From NCBI GenBank assembly GCA_964453665.1, contig CAYVQT010000008.1, positions 5,579 to 69,578 on the forward strand: a stretch of DNA of 64,000 nt. The letters are read 5' to 3'. Below the pieces are notes generated by a model. The model had not been told where the DNA came from, ran no database searches, and saw only the letters and a program-made list of their open reading frames with translations. The DNA comes from DAOUTY01 sp964453665. GTDB lineage: Bacteria; Chloroflexota; Dehalococcoidia; SZUA-161. A program made the position numbers and the translations under genes. Positions 27,396 through 34,810 of the stretch are shown here, piece by piece (position 1 is the stretch's first letter; the number at the start of each line of letters is the position of its first letter).

Positions 27396-27866
27396 ATGGC
27401 ACAGAAGGAAACATTTCTTACGCCTGAAGGGCTGGAGAAGCTCAAAGCGGAGTTGGAGCATCTTCAGGCGGTGAGACGCCCGCAGGTCGCTGAGCAGATT
27501 CACAAGGCAAAAGAGCTCGGCGGCACCGTTGATAACGCTGAATATGATGACGCCAAAAACGAACAGGCCTTCGTCGAGGGTAGAATCCTCACCCTGGAAG
27601 GCATGATTAAGAGCGCTACCCTGATTCAGGAGGAGAAATCTCCTTCGAAGTGGGTTAAGCTTGGTTCGAAGGTAACGGTGCGCAACCCGGATGGAGAAGA
27701 GGAACAATACATCATTGTTGGCAGCGCTGAGGCCAGTCCCGGCGAGGGGAAGATCTCCAACGAGTCACCGGTGGGCAGCGCCCTGCTGGGTAAAAAGGTG
27801 GGCAATGAGGTTGAGGCTCAGGCCCCGGCAGGCACGTTAAAACTAAAGGTAGTATCGATAGAATAA
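27396..27866 (+). CDS. greA: Transcription elongation factor GreA
   Basis: 156 residues, standard length. The N-terminal coiled coil (LTPEGLEKLKAELEHLQAVR) carries the tip acidic residues in NAEYDDAKNEQAF, and the C-terminal FKBP-like domain has GEEEQYIIVGSAEA..ISNESPVGSALLGK. GreA enters the RNA polymerase secondary channel and rescues backtracked complexes by stimulating RNA cleavage. It is first in a greA-lysS-serS unit. GGAGGAGAGGGAG precedes the ATG. Confidence 0.96.
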   Translation: MAQKETFLTPEGLEKLKAELEHLQAVRRPQVAEQIHKAKELGGTVDNAEYDDAKNEQAFVEGRILTLEGMIKSATLIQEEKSPSKWVKLGSKVTVRNPDGEEEQYIIVGSAEASPGEGKISNESPVGSALLGKKVGNEVEAQAPAGTLKLKVVSIE

Positions 27867-27912
27867 ATGCAGCGAAAAGGCAACGATTGCTCATTGTGCT
27901 CAGGCTCGTGAG

Positions 27913-29403
27913 ATGGCGGACAGGAAAGAAGAGATAACTCAACAGCGCCTGAACAAGCTCAGCAGGATTCGTAACCAGAACATCGACCCCTATCCCCGCA
28001 GCTACCATCGCACTCACACCACCCGGGATGCCGTAACCCTTTTCCAGGAACGGGAAAGTGATACCGCGCAGAGCCCCGAAGTAAGCGTCGCGGGCCGTAT
28101 AACCGCTCAGCGGTCCATGGGGAAGGCCGCGTTCCTCGACGTCAGGGACGGCTCGGGTAAAATACAGGCTTATTTCCGCAAGGACACCCTCGGCGAGGAG
28201 AGATATCAGCATCTCCATGATTTCGATATCGGCGACATCATCGGAGTCAGCGGCAGGCTTTTCAAGACGCGCAGCGGCGAGGTTACTGTTGATGTCTCTG
28301 ATTTTGTCATGCTCTGCAAGTCGCTTCAGCCTTTGCCCGAGAAGTGGCACGGGCTCACAGATGTGGAGAAGCGCTACCGCCAGCGGTATCTGGACCTTAT
28401 CTCCAGTGACGAGGTTCGACGCGTTTTCGTCATGCGCAGCCGCGTTATCGCTGCCATACGCCGCTTTCTCGACGGGCGGGGATTCGTTGAGGTGGAAACG
28501 CCGGTATTATTGCCCGTGGCCGCCGGCGCGATGGCCCGCCCCTTCTCCACTCATCATCATGCCCTGGAGCAGCACCTTTACCTGCGCATTGCGATTGAAC
28601 TCTACCTCAAGCGCCTGATTATCGGCGGGATGGACAGGGTGTATGAGATCGGGCGTATCTTCCGCAATGAGGGTATATCCATCAAACACAACCCCGAATT
28701 CACCATGCTCGAGAGCTACGAGGCCTACGCGGACTATAACAACGTCATGGAAATGGTGGAGCAGATGGTGTGCCATGTGGCTCAAGAGGTCCTGGGAAGC
28801 AGTGAAGTAACTTTCGGAGAAGATACCATCGATCTTTCTCCCCCCTGGCGCAGGGTCAACCTTCGGGATGAGATGATTCAGAAATGCGGGTTTGATTTCC
28901 TCGATCAGAAAAACCGAGAACTGGATTCAATGCGGGAGGTGGTCAGGGGACTGGGGGTGGAAGCGGAGGAGAATATGAGCTGGGGCCGGCTTGTAGATAA
29001 GCTGTTCTCCACGTTTGTGGAGCCAGGCTTCATTCAGCCTACCTTCGTTCTTGACTACCCGGTTGAGATATCTCCTCTGGCCAAGTCCAGGTCCGACGAC
29101 CCCCGGCTGGTGGAAAGGTTCGAGTGCTTTATCGGGGGAATTGAGGTTGCTAACGCCTTCACCGAGCTCAACGACCCCGTGGAGCAGAGGAAACGGTTCG
29201 AGGAGCAGGAACGCCTGCGCAGCCTGATGGGTGACGAGGAGGCGGAGAGGCTGGATGAAGAGTTCCTTCTTGCGCTGGAGCACGGCATGCCGCCCACGGG
29301 GGGACTGGGTGTAGGCATTGACCGTCTGGTGATGGTCCTCACCAACCAGCGCTCGATAAGAGAGGTTATCCTGTTCCCCCAGTTGAGAACCAGAGAGAAG
29401 TAG
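27913..29403 (+). CDS. lysS: Lysyl-tRNA synthetase, class II
   Basis: 496 residues. N-terminal OB-fold anticodon-binding domain (VSVAGRITAQRSMGKAAFLD), motif 2 FRNEGISIKHNPEFTMLE and motif 3 GLGVGIDRLVM are present. It charges tRNA-Lys. It lies 46 bp after greA and 5 bp before serS, a probable operon. Full length with a normal C-terminus (SIREVILFPQLRTREK). Confidence 0.96.
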   Translation: MADRKEEITQQRLNKLSRIRNQNIDPYPRSYHRTHTTRDAVTLFQERESDTAQSPEVSVAGRITAQRSMGKAAFLDVRDGSGKIQAYFRKDTLGEERYQHLHDFDIGDIIGVSGRLFKTRSGEVTVDVSDFVMLCKSLQPLPEKWHGLTDVEKRYRQRYLDLISSDEVRRVFVMRSRVIAAIRRFLDGRGFVEVETPVLLPVAAGAMARPFSTHHHALEQHLYLRIAIELYLKRLIIGGMDRVYEIGRIFRNEGISIKHNPEFTMLESYEAYADYNNVMEMVEQMVCHVAQEVLGSSEVTFGEDTIDLSPPWRRVNLRDEMIQKCGFDFLDQKNRELDSMREVVRGLGVEAEENMSWGRLVDKLFSTFVEPGFIQPTFVLDYPVEISPLAKSRSDDPRLVERFECFIGGIEVANAFTELNDPVEQRKRFEEQERLRSLMGDEEAERLDEEFLLALEHGMPPTGGLGVGIDRLVMVLTNQRSIREVILFPQLRTREK

Positions 29404-29408
29404 ATATT

Positions 29409-30668
29409 ATGCTCAGCCTTCAACTGATCCGCCAGAACCCCGACCTTGTTCGGGACTCGCTGGTCAAGCGCGGCGAAGCCGCTGCACTTGATGAAATCAC
29501 TGTTCTCGATGGAGAGAGGCGGCGGCTTATCCAGGAGGTGGAGAGTCTTCGGGCCAGGCGAAAGCAGGCCAGCAAGGAGATTGGCCGGATGAAGGACAAG
29601 CCCGGGGCCCTGCGTGCCGAGGTGAGGGATATAGGGGAGCAAATCAAGTCTCTGGACTCCGAGATCAGCCGCAATGAGGAAGAGCTGAACGAACTCCTGC
29701 TGCGGCTGCCCAATCTTGTGCACCCCACTGTACCCGTCGGTCCGGACGAGAGCGGTAACGTGGTTGTGCGAAGCTGGGGTGAAACCCGCAAGTTCGGCCA
29801 TGAACCCCTGCCCCACTGGGATATCGGGACGAATCTGGGCATCATAGATTTCGAGCGGGGAGTTAAGATATCGGGAAGCCGTTTCTATGTGCTCAGGGGT
29901 CTGGGGGCCAGGCTTCAGAGGGCGCTCATCGCCTTTATGCTCGACCTCCACATAAGGGAGCACGGCTATACCGAGGTCTACCCCCCGTTTATGGTGAAAC
30001 AGGAATGCATGTTGGGGTCTGGGAATTTGCCCAAATTCGCCGACAACCTCTATCACGATGCGGAGGACGACCTGTGGCTGGTGCCCACCGCCGAGGTGCC
30101 GGTGACCAACCTGCACCGCGATGAAATCATTGAGTCGGGCGCCTTGCCGTTTTACTATGTCGCCTATACAGCATGCTTCCGCCGTGAGGCAATGTCGGCG
30201 GGCAAGGATACCAGGGGAATCAAGAGGGGACATCAGTTCGATAAGGTGGAGCTCTACAAGTTCGTCGAGCCCGATAGCTCGGACGTGGAACTGGAGGGGA
30301 TGGTGGCTGACGCGGAGGAGGTCTGCCGGAAGCTGGCCCTCCCCTACAGGGTGCTCCAGCTTTGCAGCGGCGATCTGGGTTTTGCCTCCACCAGGTCTTA
30401 TGATATTGAAACGTGGGCGCCCGGCTGCGGCGAGTGGCTGGAGGTTAGCTCCTGCAGCAACTGCAGCGATTTTCAGGCCCGCAGGGCCAATATCCGATAC
30501 CGGCCTCAGTCCGGGGAGAGACCGCAGTTTGTCCACACCCTGAACGGTTCTGGACTTGCTTTGCCCCGCATTCTGATCTCCGTCCTGGAGAACTACCAGC
30601 AGCCCGACGGCAGCGTAACTGTGCCCGAGGTATTGCGCTCCTACGTGGGCGTGGATGTAATCGACTGA
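29409..30668 (+). CDS. serS: Seryl-tRNA synthetase
   Basis: 419 residues. The N-terminal antiparallel coiled coil (about 30-100) binds the long variable arm of tRNA-Ser. Class II motif 2 is in ACFRREAMSAGKDTRGIKRG and motif 3 in NGSGLALPRILISVLENYQ. A perfect hairpin at 30719-30740 ends the transcript. It would also supply Ser-tRNA to the selenocysteine pathway if one exists; none is visible here. Confidence 0.96.
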   Translation: MLSLQLIRQNPDLVRDSLVKRGEAAALDEITVLDGERRRLIQEVESLRARRKQASKEIGRMKDKPGALRAEVRDIGEQIKSLDSEISRNEEELNELLLRLPNLVHPTVPVGPDESGNVVVRSWGETRKFGHEPLPHWDIGTNLGIIDFERGVKISGSRFYVLRGLGARLQRALIAFMLDLHIREHGYTEVYPPFMVKQECMLGSGNLPKFADNLYHDAEDDLWLVPTAEVPVTNLHRDEIIESGALPFYYVAYTACFRREAMSAGKDTRGIKRGHQFDKVELYKFVEPDSSDVELEGMVADAEEVCRKLALPYRVLQLCSGDLGFASTRSYDIETWAPGCGEWLEVSSCSNCSDFQARRANIRYRPQSGERPQFVHTLNGSGLALPRILISVLENYQQPDGSVTVPEVLRSYVGVDVID

Positions 30669-30718
30669 GCACTATGTTCTAACAGCTTTCACCTTCAAGA
30701 CTCCTTTCGTAATCGGTA

Positions 30719-30740
30719 GGGGCACGGCATGCCGTGCCCC
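30719..30740 (+). terminator. Terminator of greA-lysS-serS
   Basis: GGGGCACGGC (30719-30728) and GCCGTGCCCC (30731-30740) form a perfect ten-pair stem around AT, followed by TTGTATCTTT. Confidence 0.8.
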
Positions 30741-30934
30741 TTGTATCTTTAACAAGTGCTAACATATATGGTAAGTAATAGTCGTGAGGGCGCGATAGGC
30801 CGATCGCCCCTGGGTGATAAGACACCGTGAAGTAGCGCTGGTCGTCGCGCCCCCATCTTCAAAGAGCCCGAACAGTTGTCTGGGTCGGATGAGCCCGTAT
30901 CATGCAAGGAAGGGCCTTGAAGGAGGAGAAACCG

Positions 30935-31075
30935 ATGGGAAAAGATAAGGTATATGTGGGGATTGATGTAGCCAAAGCCTTTATAGACATGGCTGTACAT
31001 CAATCCAAGCAGCGATGGAGCTTCACCAATGATGACGAGGGAGTTAGAGGGAGGGGGGATCAGTCGCGGGAATGA
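30935..31075 (+). pseudogene. IS110-family transposase, N-terminal fragment
   Basis: AGGAGG precedes an ATG opening a 46-codon frame: MGKDKVYVGIDVAKAFIDMA then VHQSKQRWSFTNDDEGV, which matches the start of IS110 transposases (the GIDVAK motif holds the first catalytic Asp of the DEDD nuclease). The similarity stops at about residue 37, where a palindromic repeat begins, so the element is truncated. The 497-bp gap 30669-31164 holds only this, the serS terminator and the inverted repeat. Confidence 0.75.
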
Positions 31076-31147
31076 CAATATCATATCACTCCTGCGAAGC
31101 TTGTGCCTGCGAAAGCAGGTAGCAGGAGTGGTATGATATCTATTCTC
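31066..31147. repeat. Long inverted repeat (REP/MITE-like)
   Basis: ATATCATATCACTCCTGC and GCAGGAGTGGTATGATAT are complementary at 17 of 18 positions, with an inner CCTGCGAAGC..CTGCGAAAGCAGG hairpin. The outer CGCGGGAATGAC motif recurs in the element at 48436-48501. It truncates the IS110 fragment and lies past the end of the formate-dehydrogenase-like gene. Confidence 0.7.
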
Positions 31148-31164
31148 GCGTTATCGGCGATTCG

Positions 31165-34083
31165 CTATGCTTTCTGGATACTGCACAGGAAGGCTCTGAA
31201 CTCGGGAATACCGGTATTGGGATCACCTATGCGTGCGGTAAGCAGATTTGTGCTGTCTCCCGTAGAAAGACCCATGTATCCCCAGTTCCAGGGCAGACTG
31301 ACGTTGTGGACTGTGGTGCCATTTACACTCAGCGGCTTGATGCGGCCGGTGACAACGGCTTTCGCCCTTACACTGCTACCCCGCGCCGAGTCTATAATAA
31401 CTGCGTCACCGTCGCTCACACCTATTTCATCTGCCAGTTCGTGACTCATTTCGACAGACATCTCCGGCGCTATCTCTATAAGCCAGGGCAGGCGTCTGGT
31501 AAACGCTCCGGTATGCAGGTGGTCCACAGAGCGGTGGGTGGTAGCCACGATGGGATAGTCGGCAGCGGTACCTTTGGGAGCGGTCTCCCATATCTTGATT
31601 GCCGGGTTGTTCTGTTGAGGTGACATCGGATTCGATACGGGGCTCTCCCAGGGCTCGTAGAATTCAGGGAAGGGGCCGTCAGGTCTGCCGGGGCCAAAGA
31701 GATACCCCCGCCCTTCGGGCTTCATGACAAAGGGGTATTTATCGCTGGATGCTACGGGCGGCCAGCCGCCATCGGCAACATCCCCCGACCAGCTGCTGCC
31801 GTCCCACGAGATGACGGGGTGCTCAGTGTCCCAGGGATTGCCGTCCACGTCGACAGAGGCGCGATTATACATGATGCGCCTGTTTAGCGGCCAGGCCCAT
31901 CCCCAGTTGGGGAAAAGCCCGATTCCCGAGGGGTCAGTGGTGTCCCTCTTCTTGGCCTTGTTGCCATCTGCCGTGTAAATTCCGCACCACAGCCAGTTGC
32001 CGCAACTGGTAGTCCCATCGCTCTTGAGGGAGCCGGGGCTGGTAAGCAGTGCGCCTGTGGTCAAATCATAACCGTTCATTTCCGCCAGTACCTGTATCAC
32101 ATCGGGAGGGTCACCGTAATCCCACGTCAGTTCGGTTATGGCTGCGGCGTTGTTGTCGCTCTGACCTGCATAAAGCTCCTTGATCTTTGTCATCAGCTCG
32201 TTTATTATCCACAAATCGCTTTTGGCATCACCCGGAGGATCGGCCCCTTTGTAGCGCCACTGGTTCCAGCGTCCGCTGTTGCAGATGCTGCCCTCTTTCT
32301 CCAGTGAGGATGCCGCCGGCAGCAGAAAGACCTCTGTATCGCAGTCAGCCAACTGCCATACCGCAGCGGTCTCAGTCTCCCAGAGGTCGATCACCACCAT
32401 CCATTTCAGCTTCCTCATAGCCTGGCGCGCTGCTCCAGAGTCAGGCCCGCTTACCGCGGGATTGATTCCCCAGCAGATAAGCCCCTCTATTGTGCCGTCG
32501 TCTATTGCCGCAAACAGGGGTTGCCATGAATAATCGCCATCTCTCTTGGGCAGATAGTTAAAGCTGGTATCGACGTCTGTGTCGCCGTACCATGCCTTGA
32601 GGATACTGGCGAACCGGCTCTGGTCTCCACCATAGGCAGAAAGGCTTTGCTCGCTGCTGCTGGCCGGACGAACACTTGACGCTCCGGGCCCCCAGGCATT
32701 GCTCAGCCCCTGCAGTGTGCAGCCGAGACCGTTTACTGCGCCGGTGATGCCATTCAGCCCGCCGCCGGCCACTCCCATGTTACCCAGTAAGAGCTGCAAT
32801 ATACCGAATGCCCGTACAGTCTGGGTTCCTATACTACGCTGACAAGCGTTGGAGGAGAACACGAAGGCTCCTGCCTTCCCTGTTTCCCCTGTGCCGGCAT
32901 AGGTTTGGCAGATTATCTGGAATCTTGCCTTGTCGGTGCCGGTAATTTCGACCACCTTGTCGTCGGTGTAGCGGGCGAAGTGCTTTTTCAGAAGCTGGAA
33001 AACGCAGTTTGAATCGGTGAGCGTGGGGTCCTTCTTTATGTTATCAGTCTCGGAAGTATCGGACTGCCAGGCCCATGTTGCCTTGTCGTATGAGCTGCCA
33101 TTCCATCCTGAGAACAGCCCGTCCAGGGTATCCGCCGGTCCCCGGAAGTCAGGGTTAACGAGAAATGAAGCGTTAGTATACTCTCTTACGTAGTCCATGT
33201 TGTAGTTGCCCGGATTAGCTTCCATGTCGTCGAGGACGTACCTTATCATGCCGCCAACAAAGGCTAGGTCGGTACCGGGTCTAACCCTGGCATAGTAATC
33301 GGCCTTGGCCGAAGTTCGGGTGAAGCGGGGGTCGACGTGGATGACAGTAGCGCCCTTCTCCTTGGCCCGGGTGACCCACTTGAAGGCTACAGGGAAGGAC
33401 TCGGCCATATTACCGCCGATGATCACGATGCAGTCGCTGTTTCCCATGTCTATCCAGTGATTCGACATCGGGCCTCTACCTACCGTTTCATTATCGGCAG
33501 CTACTGCCGCTGAGACACATATCCTGGCTTCGTTCGAGATGTAGACCAGACCCAGGGCACGCAACATCTTGACCATTAAATAGGCCTCTTCACTGTTGGG
33601 GAATACACTCCCCAGTGAGGCTATGGCCATTGTGCGGTTAAGGGTTTTATTATCATCATCTTTCTCAATGAAAGAGCTGTCCCTGGTCTCCTTGATCTTG
33701 GTGGCAATAGCCGTTGCGGCATCGTCCCAGTTCATGGAAGTCCAGCCCGCAGCCCCCGGGGCACGGTACTTGACCTCCTTCAGGCGCTCCTCGTTATTGG
33801 CCACCTGGTACAGAGAAGCCCCTTTGGGGCATAGAGACCCCTCGTTAATAGGTGAGTCAGGGTCGCCCTCAATGCCCACGAGCTTTCCGTCCTCAATGGC
33901 CATGATAGCGCTGCAGCTTACGCCACAGTAGGGACAGATTGTGGTCGTCTCACCGATCTTCTTCGTTAGGGTAATGCCCCTGGGGGCGGCTTTAGCTATA
34001 TCTTGCCCCCAGATTTTGAAAATGGCGAGACCGCCGGCAGTAGCCCCGGATACTTTTAAGAACTCCCTCCGGCTCAGTTCCAT
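31165..34083 (-). CDS. Tat-exported formate-dehydrogenase-like molybdopterin enzyme (FdnG/OmeA-like)
   Basis: 972 residues. The twin-arginine signal is SRREFLK (4-10), so the protein is exported folded. The N-terminal 4Fe-4S site uses Cys50, Cys53, Cys57 and Cys85. It aligns well with FdnG: GRGPMSNHWIDMGNSDC, IIGGNMAESFPVAFKW, HVDPRFTRTSAKADYYARVR and LLLGNMGVAGGG. At the Mo-ligand position, where FdnG has Sec in RVUHG, this protein has Cys189 followed by Val190 (ARICVS). The His that normally follows the ligand and is needed for formate oxidation is absent. No beta or gamma subunit gene is nearby. In Dehalococcoides a related protein, OmeA, also departs from the FDH active site and works in the respiratory dehalogenase complex; formate may not be the substrate. 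Transcribed from the operator-bearing promoter at 34182-34211. Confidence 0.88.
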   Translation of the reverse strand: MELSRREFLKVSGATAGGLAIFKIWGQDIAKAAPRGITLTKKIGETTTICPYCGVSCSAIMAIEDGKLVGIEGDPDSPINEGSLCPKGASLYQVANNEERLKEVKYRAPGAAGWTSMNWDDAATAIATKIKETRDSSFIEKDDDNKTLNRTMAIASLGSVFPNSEEAYLMVKMLRALGLVYISNEARICVSAAVAADNETVGRGPMSNHWIDMGNSDCIVIIGGNMAESFPVAFKWVTRAKEKGATVIHVDPRFTRTSAKADYYARVRPGTDLAFVGGMIRYVLDDMEANPGNYNMDYVREYTNASFLVNPDFRGPADTLDGLFSGWNGSSYDKATWAWQSDTSETDNIKKDPTLTDSNCVFQLLKKHFARYTDDKVVEITGTDKARFQIICQTYAGTGETGKAGAFVFSSNACQRSIGTQTVRAFGILQLLLGNMGVAGGGLNGITGAVNGLGCTLQGLSNAWGPGASSVRPASSSEQSLSAYGGDQSRFASILKAWYGDTDVDTSFNYLPKRDGDYSWQPLFAAIDDGTIEGLICWGINPAVSGPDSGAARQAMRKLKWMVVIDLWETETAAVWQLADCDTEVFLLPAASSLEKEGSICNSGRWNQWRYKGADPPGDAKSDLWIINELMTKIKELYAGQSDNNAAAITELTWDYGDPPDVIQVLAEMNGYDLTTGALLTSPGSLKSDGTTSCGNWLWCGIYTADGNKAKKRDTTDPSGIGLFPNWGWAWPLNRRIMYNRASVDVDGNPWDTEHPVISWDGSSWSGDVADGGWPPVASSDKYPFVMKPEGRGYLFGPGRPDGPFPEFYEPWESPVSNPMSPQQNNPAIKIWETAPKGTAADYPIVATTHRSVDHLHTGAFTRRLPWLIEIAPEMSVEMSHELADEIGVSDGDAVIIDSARGSSVRAKAVVTGRIKPLSVNGTTVHNVSLPWNWGYMGLSTGDSTNLLTARIGDPNTGIPEFRAFLCSIQKA

Positions 34084-34181
34084 AGTTCGGCACCTCCTTT
34101 GAGTCTTAAGCCTGACATATAAGGGGATATGTGATAATATTTGCGATAGGGTTTGAATTTAATTTCAGTGAACCGTCTGGA

Positions 34182-34211
34182 ATTATACCCTAAGGGGGTA
34201 AGGCATATCAA
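34182..34211 (-). promoter_or_regulatory. Promoter with CsoR-type operator (formate-dehydrogenase-like gene)
   Basis: On the minus strand TTGATA (34206-34211) and a perfect TATAAT (34182-34187) are 18 bp apart. The spacer holds ATACCCTAAGGGGGTAA (34185-34201 on the plus strand), a G/C-tract palindrome of the CsoR family type. It points to the gene starting at 34083 and also lies just upstream of the divergent csoR-like gene. Confidence 0.75.
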
Positions 34212-34240
34212 CCCCCTGAGTGAAAATTATCGGGGGAGAA

Positions 34241-34531
34241 ATGGCAGAAGAGTCGATATCAAAAGAGGTACTGCTGAAGCGCTTGAAGAGGATCGAAGGT
34301 CAGGTGCGCGGCATTCAAAGAATGATTGAGGGCGGCCGTGACTGTGAGAGCGTGATAACACAGCTCACTGCCGTGCGCTCAGCCATTGAAAGTGTGGGGG
34401 CACTGGTGCTGAACAATTACATGGACTTCTGCTTCCGGGAGACAGACCAGACGCAGTCTGCTGGCATTTGCGCTCTGGCGCGGGCTATTTCTATCTGGGG
34501 AAGGGTGCATGTCGGCGATAGCGGGCGTTAG
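34241..34531 (+). CDS. CsoR/FrmR-family repressor with Cys-Tyr-Cys site
   Basis: 96 residues from the ATG at 34241 (MAEESISKEV), preceded by GGGGGAGAA; an upstream in-frame start at 34220 is less likely. The all-helical family fold shows in KRLKRIEGQVRGIQRMIEGG. The sensing residues of Cu-CsoR are Cys36-His61-Cys65; here the equivalent positions are Cys35-Tyr60-Cys64 at identical spacing. The two cysteines 29 apart without the His resemble CstR, which senses persulfide/sulfane sulfur rather than copper. Two operator-like sequences flank the gene, at 34185-34201 and 34714-34730. Confidence 0.9.
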   Translation: MAEESISKEVLLKRLKRIEGQVRGIQRMIEGGRDCESVITQLTAVRSAIESVGALVLNNYMDFCFRETDQTQSAGICALARAISIWGRVHVGDSGR

Positions 34532-34621
34532 GCTGCATGTATCCGCTTGCCCGCAGTGAAGGCGGTGCCGGTGTGTCCCCTGTGTTGAGAAGCAGGCCGT
34601 ACCGGTAAATTGAACAGGTAT

Positions 34622-34704
34622 AAAACAACACGATGCCCGAATTGGGTGGCGGGCATCGTATTTTGAGGAATAATGGAGTTTCTGCGCCGTCCTTCGCAAA
34701 AACT
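34622..34704 (-). ncRNA. Predicted short RNA from the orphan operator-bearing promoter
   Basis: The minus-strand promoter at 34711-34740 would start RNA near 34704. The only clear downstream element is the hairpin at 34630-34659, followed by GTTGTTTTA, giving a transcript of about 80 nt. No convincing reading frame lies in it. It converges on the 3' end of the csoR-like gene. Existence is inferred purely from promoter and terminator. Confidence 0.35.
34626..34664. terminator. Bidirectional terminator after the csoR-like gene
   Basis: ACGATGCCCG (34630-34639) and CGGGCATCGT (34650-34659) form a ten-pair stem with a ten-base loop. ATTTT follows on the plus strand and GTTGTTTTA on the minus strand. 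Confidence 0.75.
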
Positions 34705-34710
34705 CGTATT

Positions 34711-34740
34711 ATTATACCCTATGGGGGTATGGTATGTCAA
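34711..34740 (-). promoter_or_regulatory. Consensus promoter with CsoR-type operator, no obvious target gene
   Basis: Minus strand: perfect TTGACA (34735-34740), 18-bp spacer and perfect TATAAT (34711-34716). The spacer contains ATACCCTATGGGGGTAT (34714-34730 plus), nearly the same as the site at 34185-34201. It fires away from the transporter gene and toward the end of the csoR-like gene. Confidence 0.75.
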
Positions 34741-34810
34741 TACTAAAAAATCAAATTTATTCTGAGGTTGAGTCCGGTGCCTGCCGGTATTCGAGGATGT
34801 TGATTTCAGT

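Noticed and set aside
29055..30536. Minus-strand frame of 493 codons opposite lysS-serS
   Set aside because: It is antisense to two clear synthetase genes and has no recognisable motif; a G+C-driven shadow frame.
31165..34083. Possible selenoprotein (FDH family)
   Set aside because: The ligand codon is Cys (residue 189), no in-frame TGA is present, and the other FDH-like protein has Tyr.
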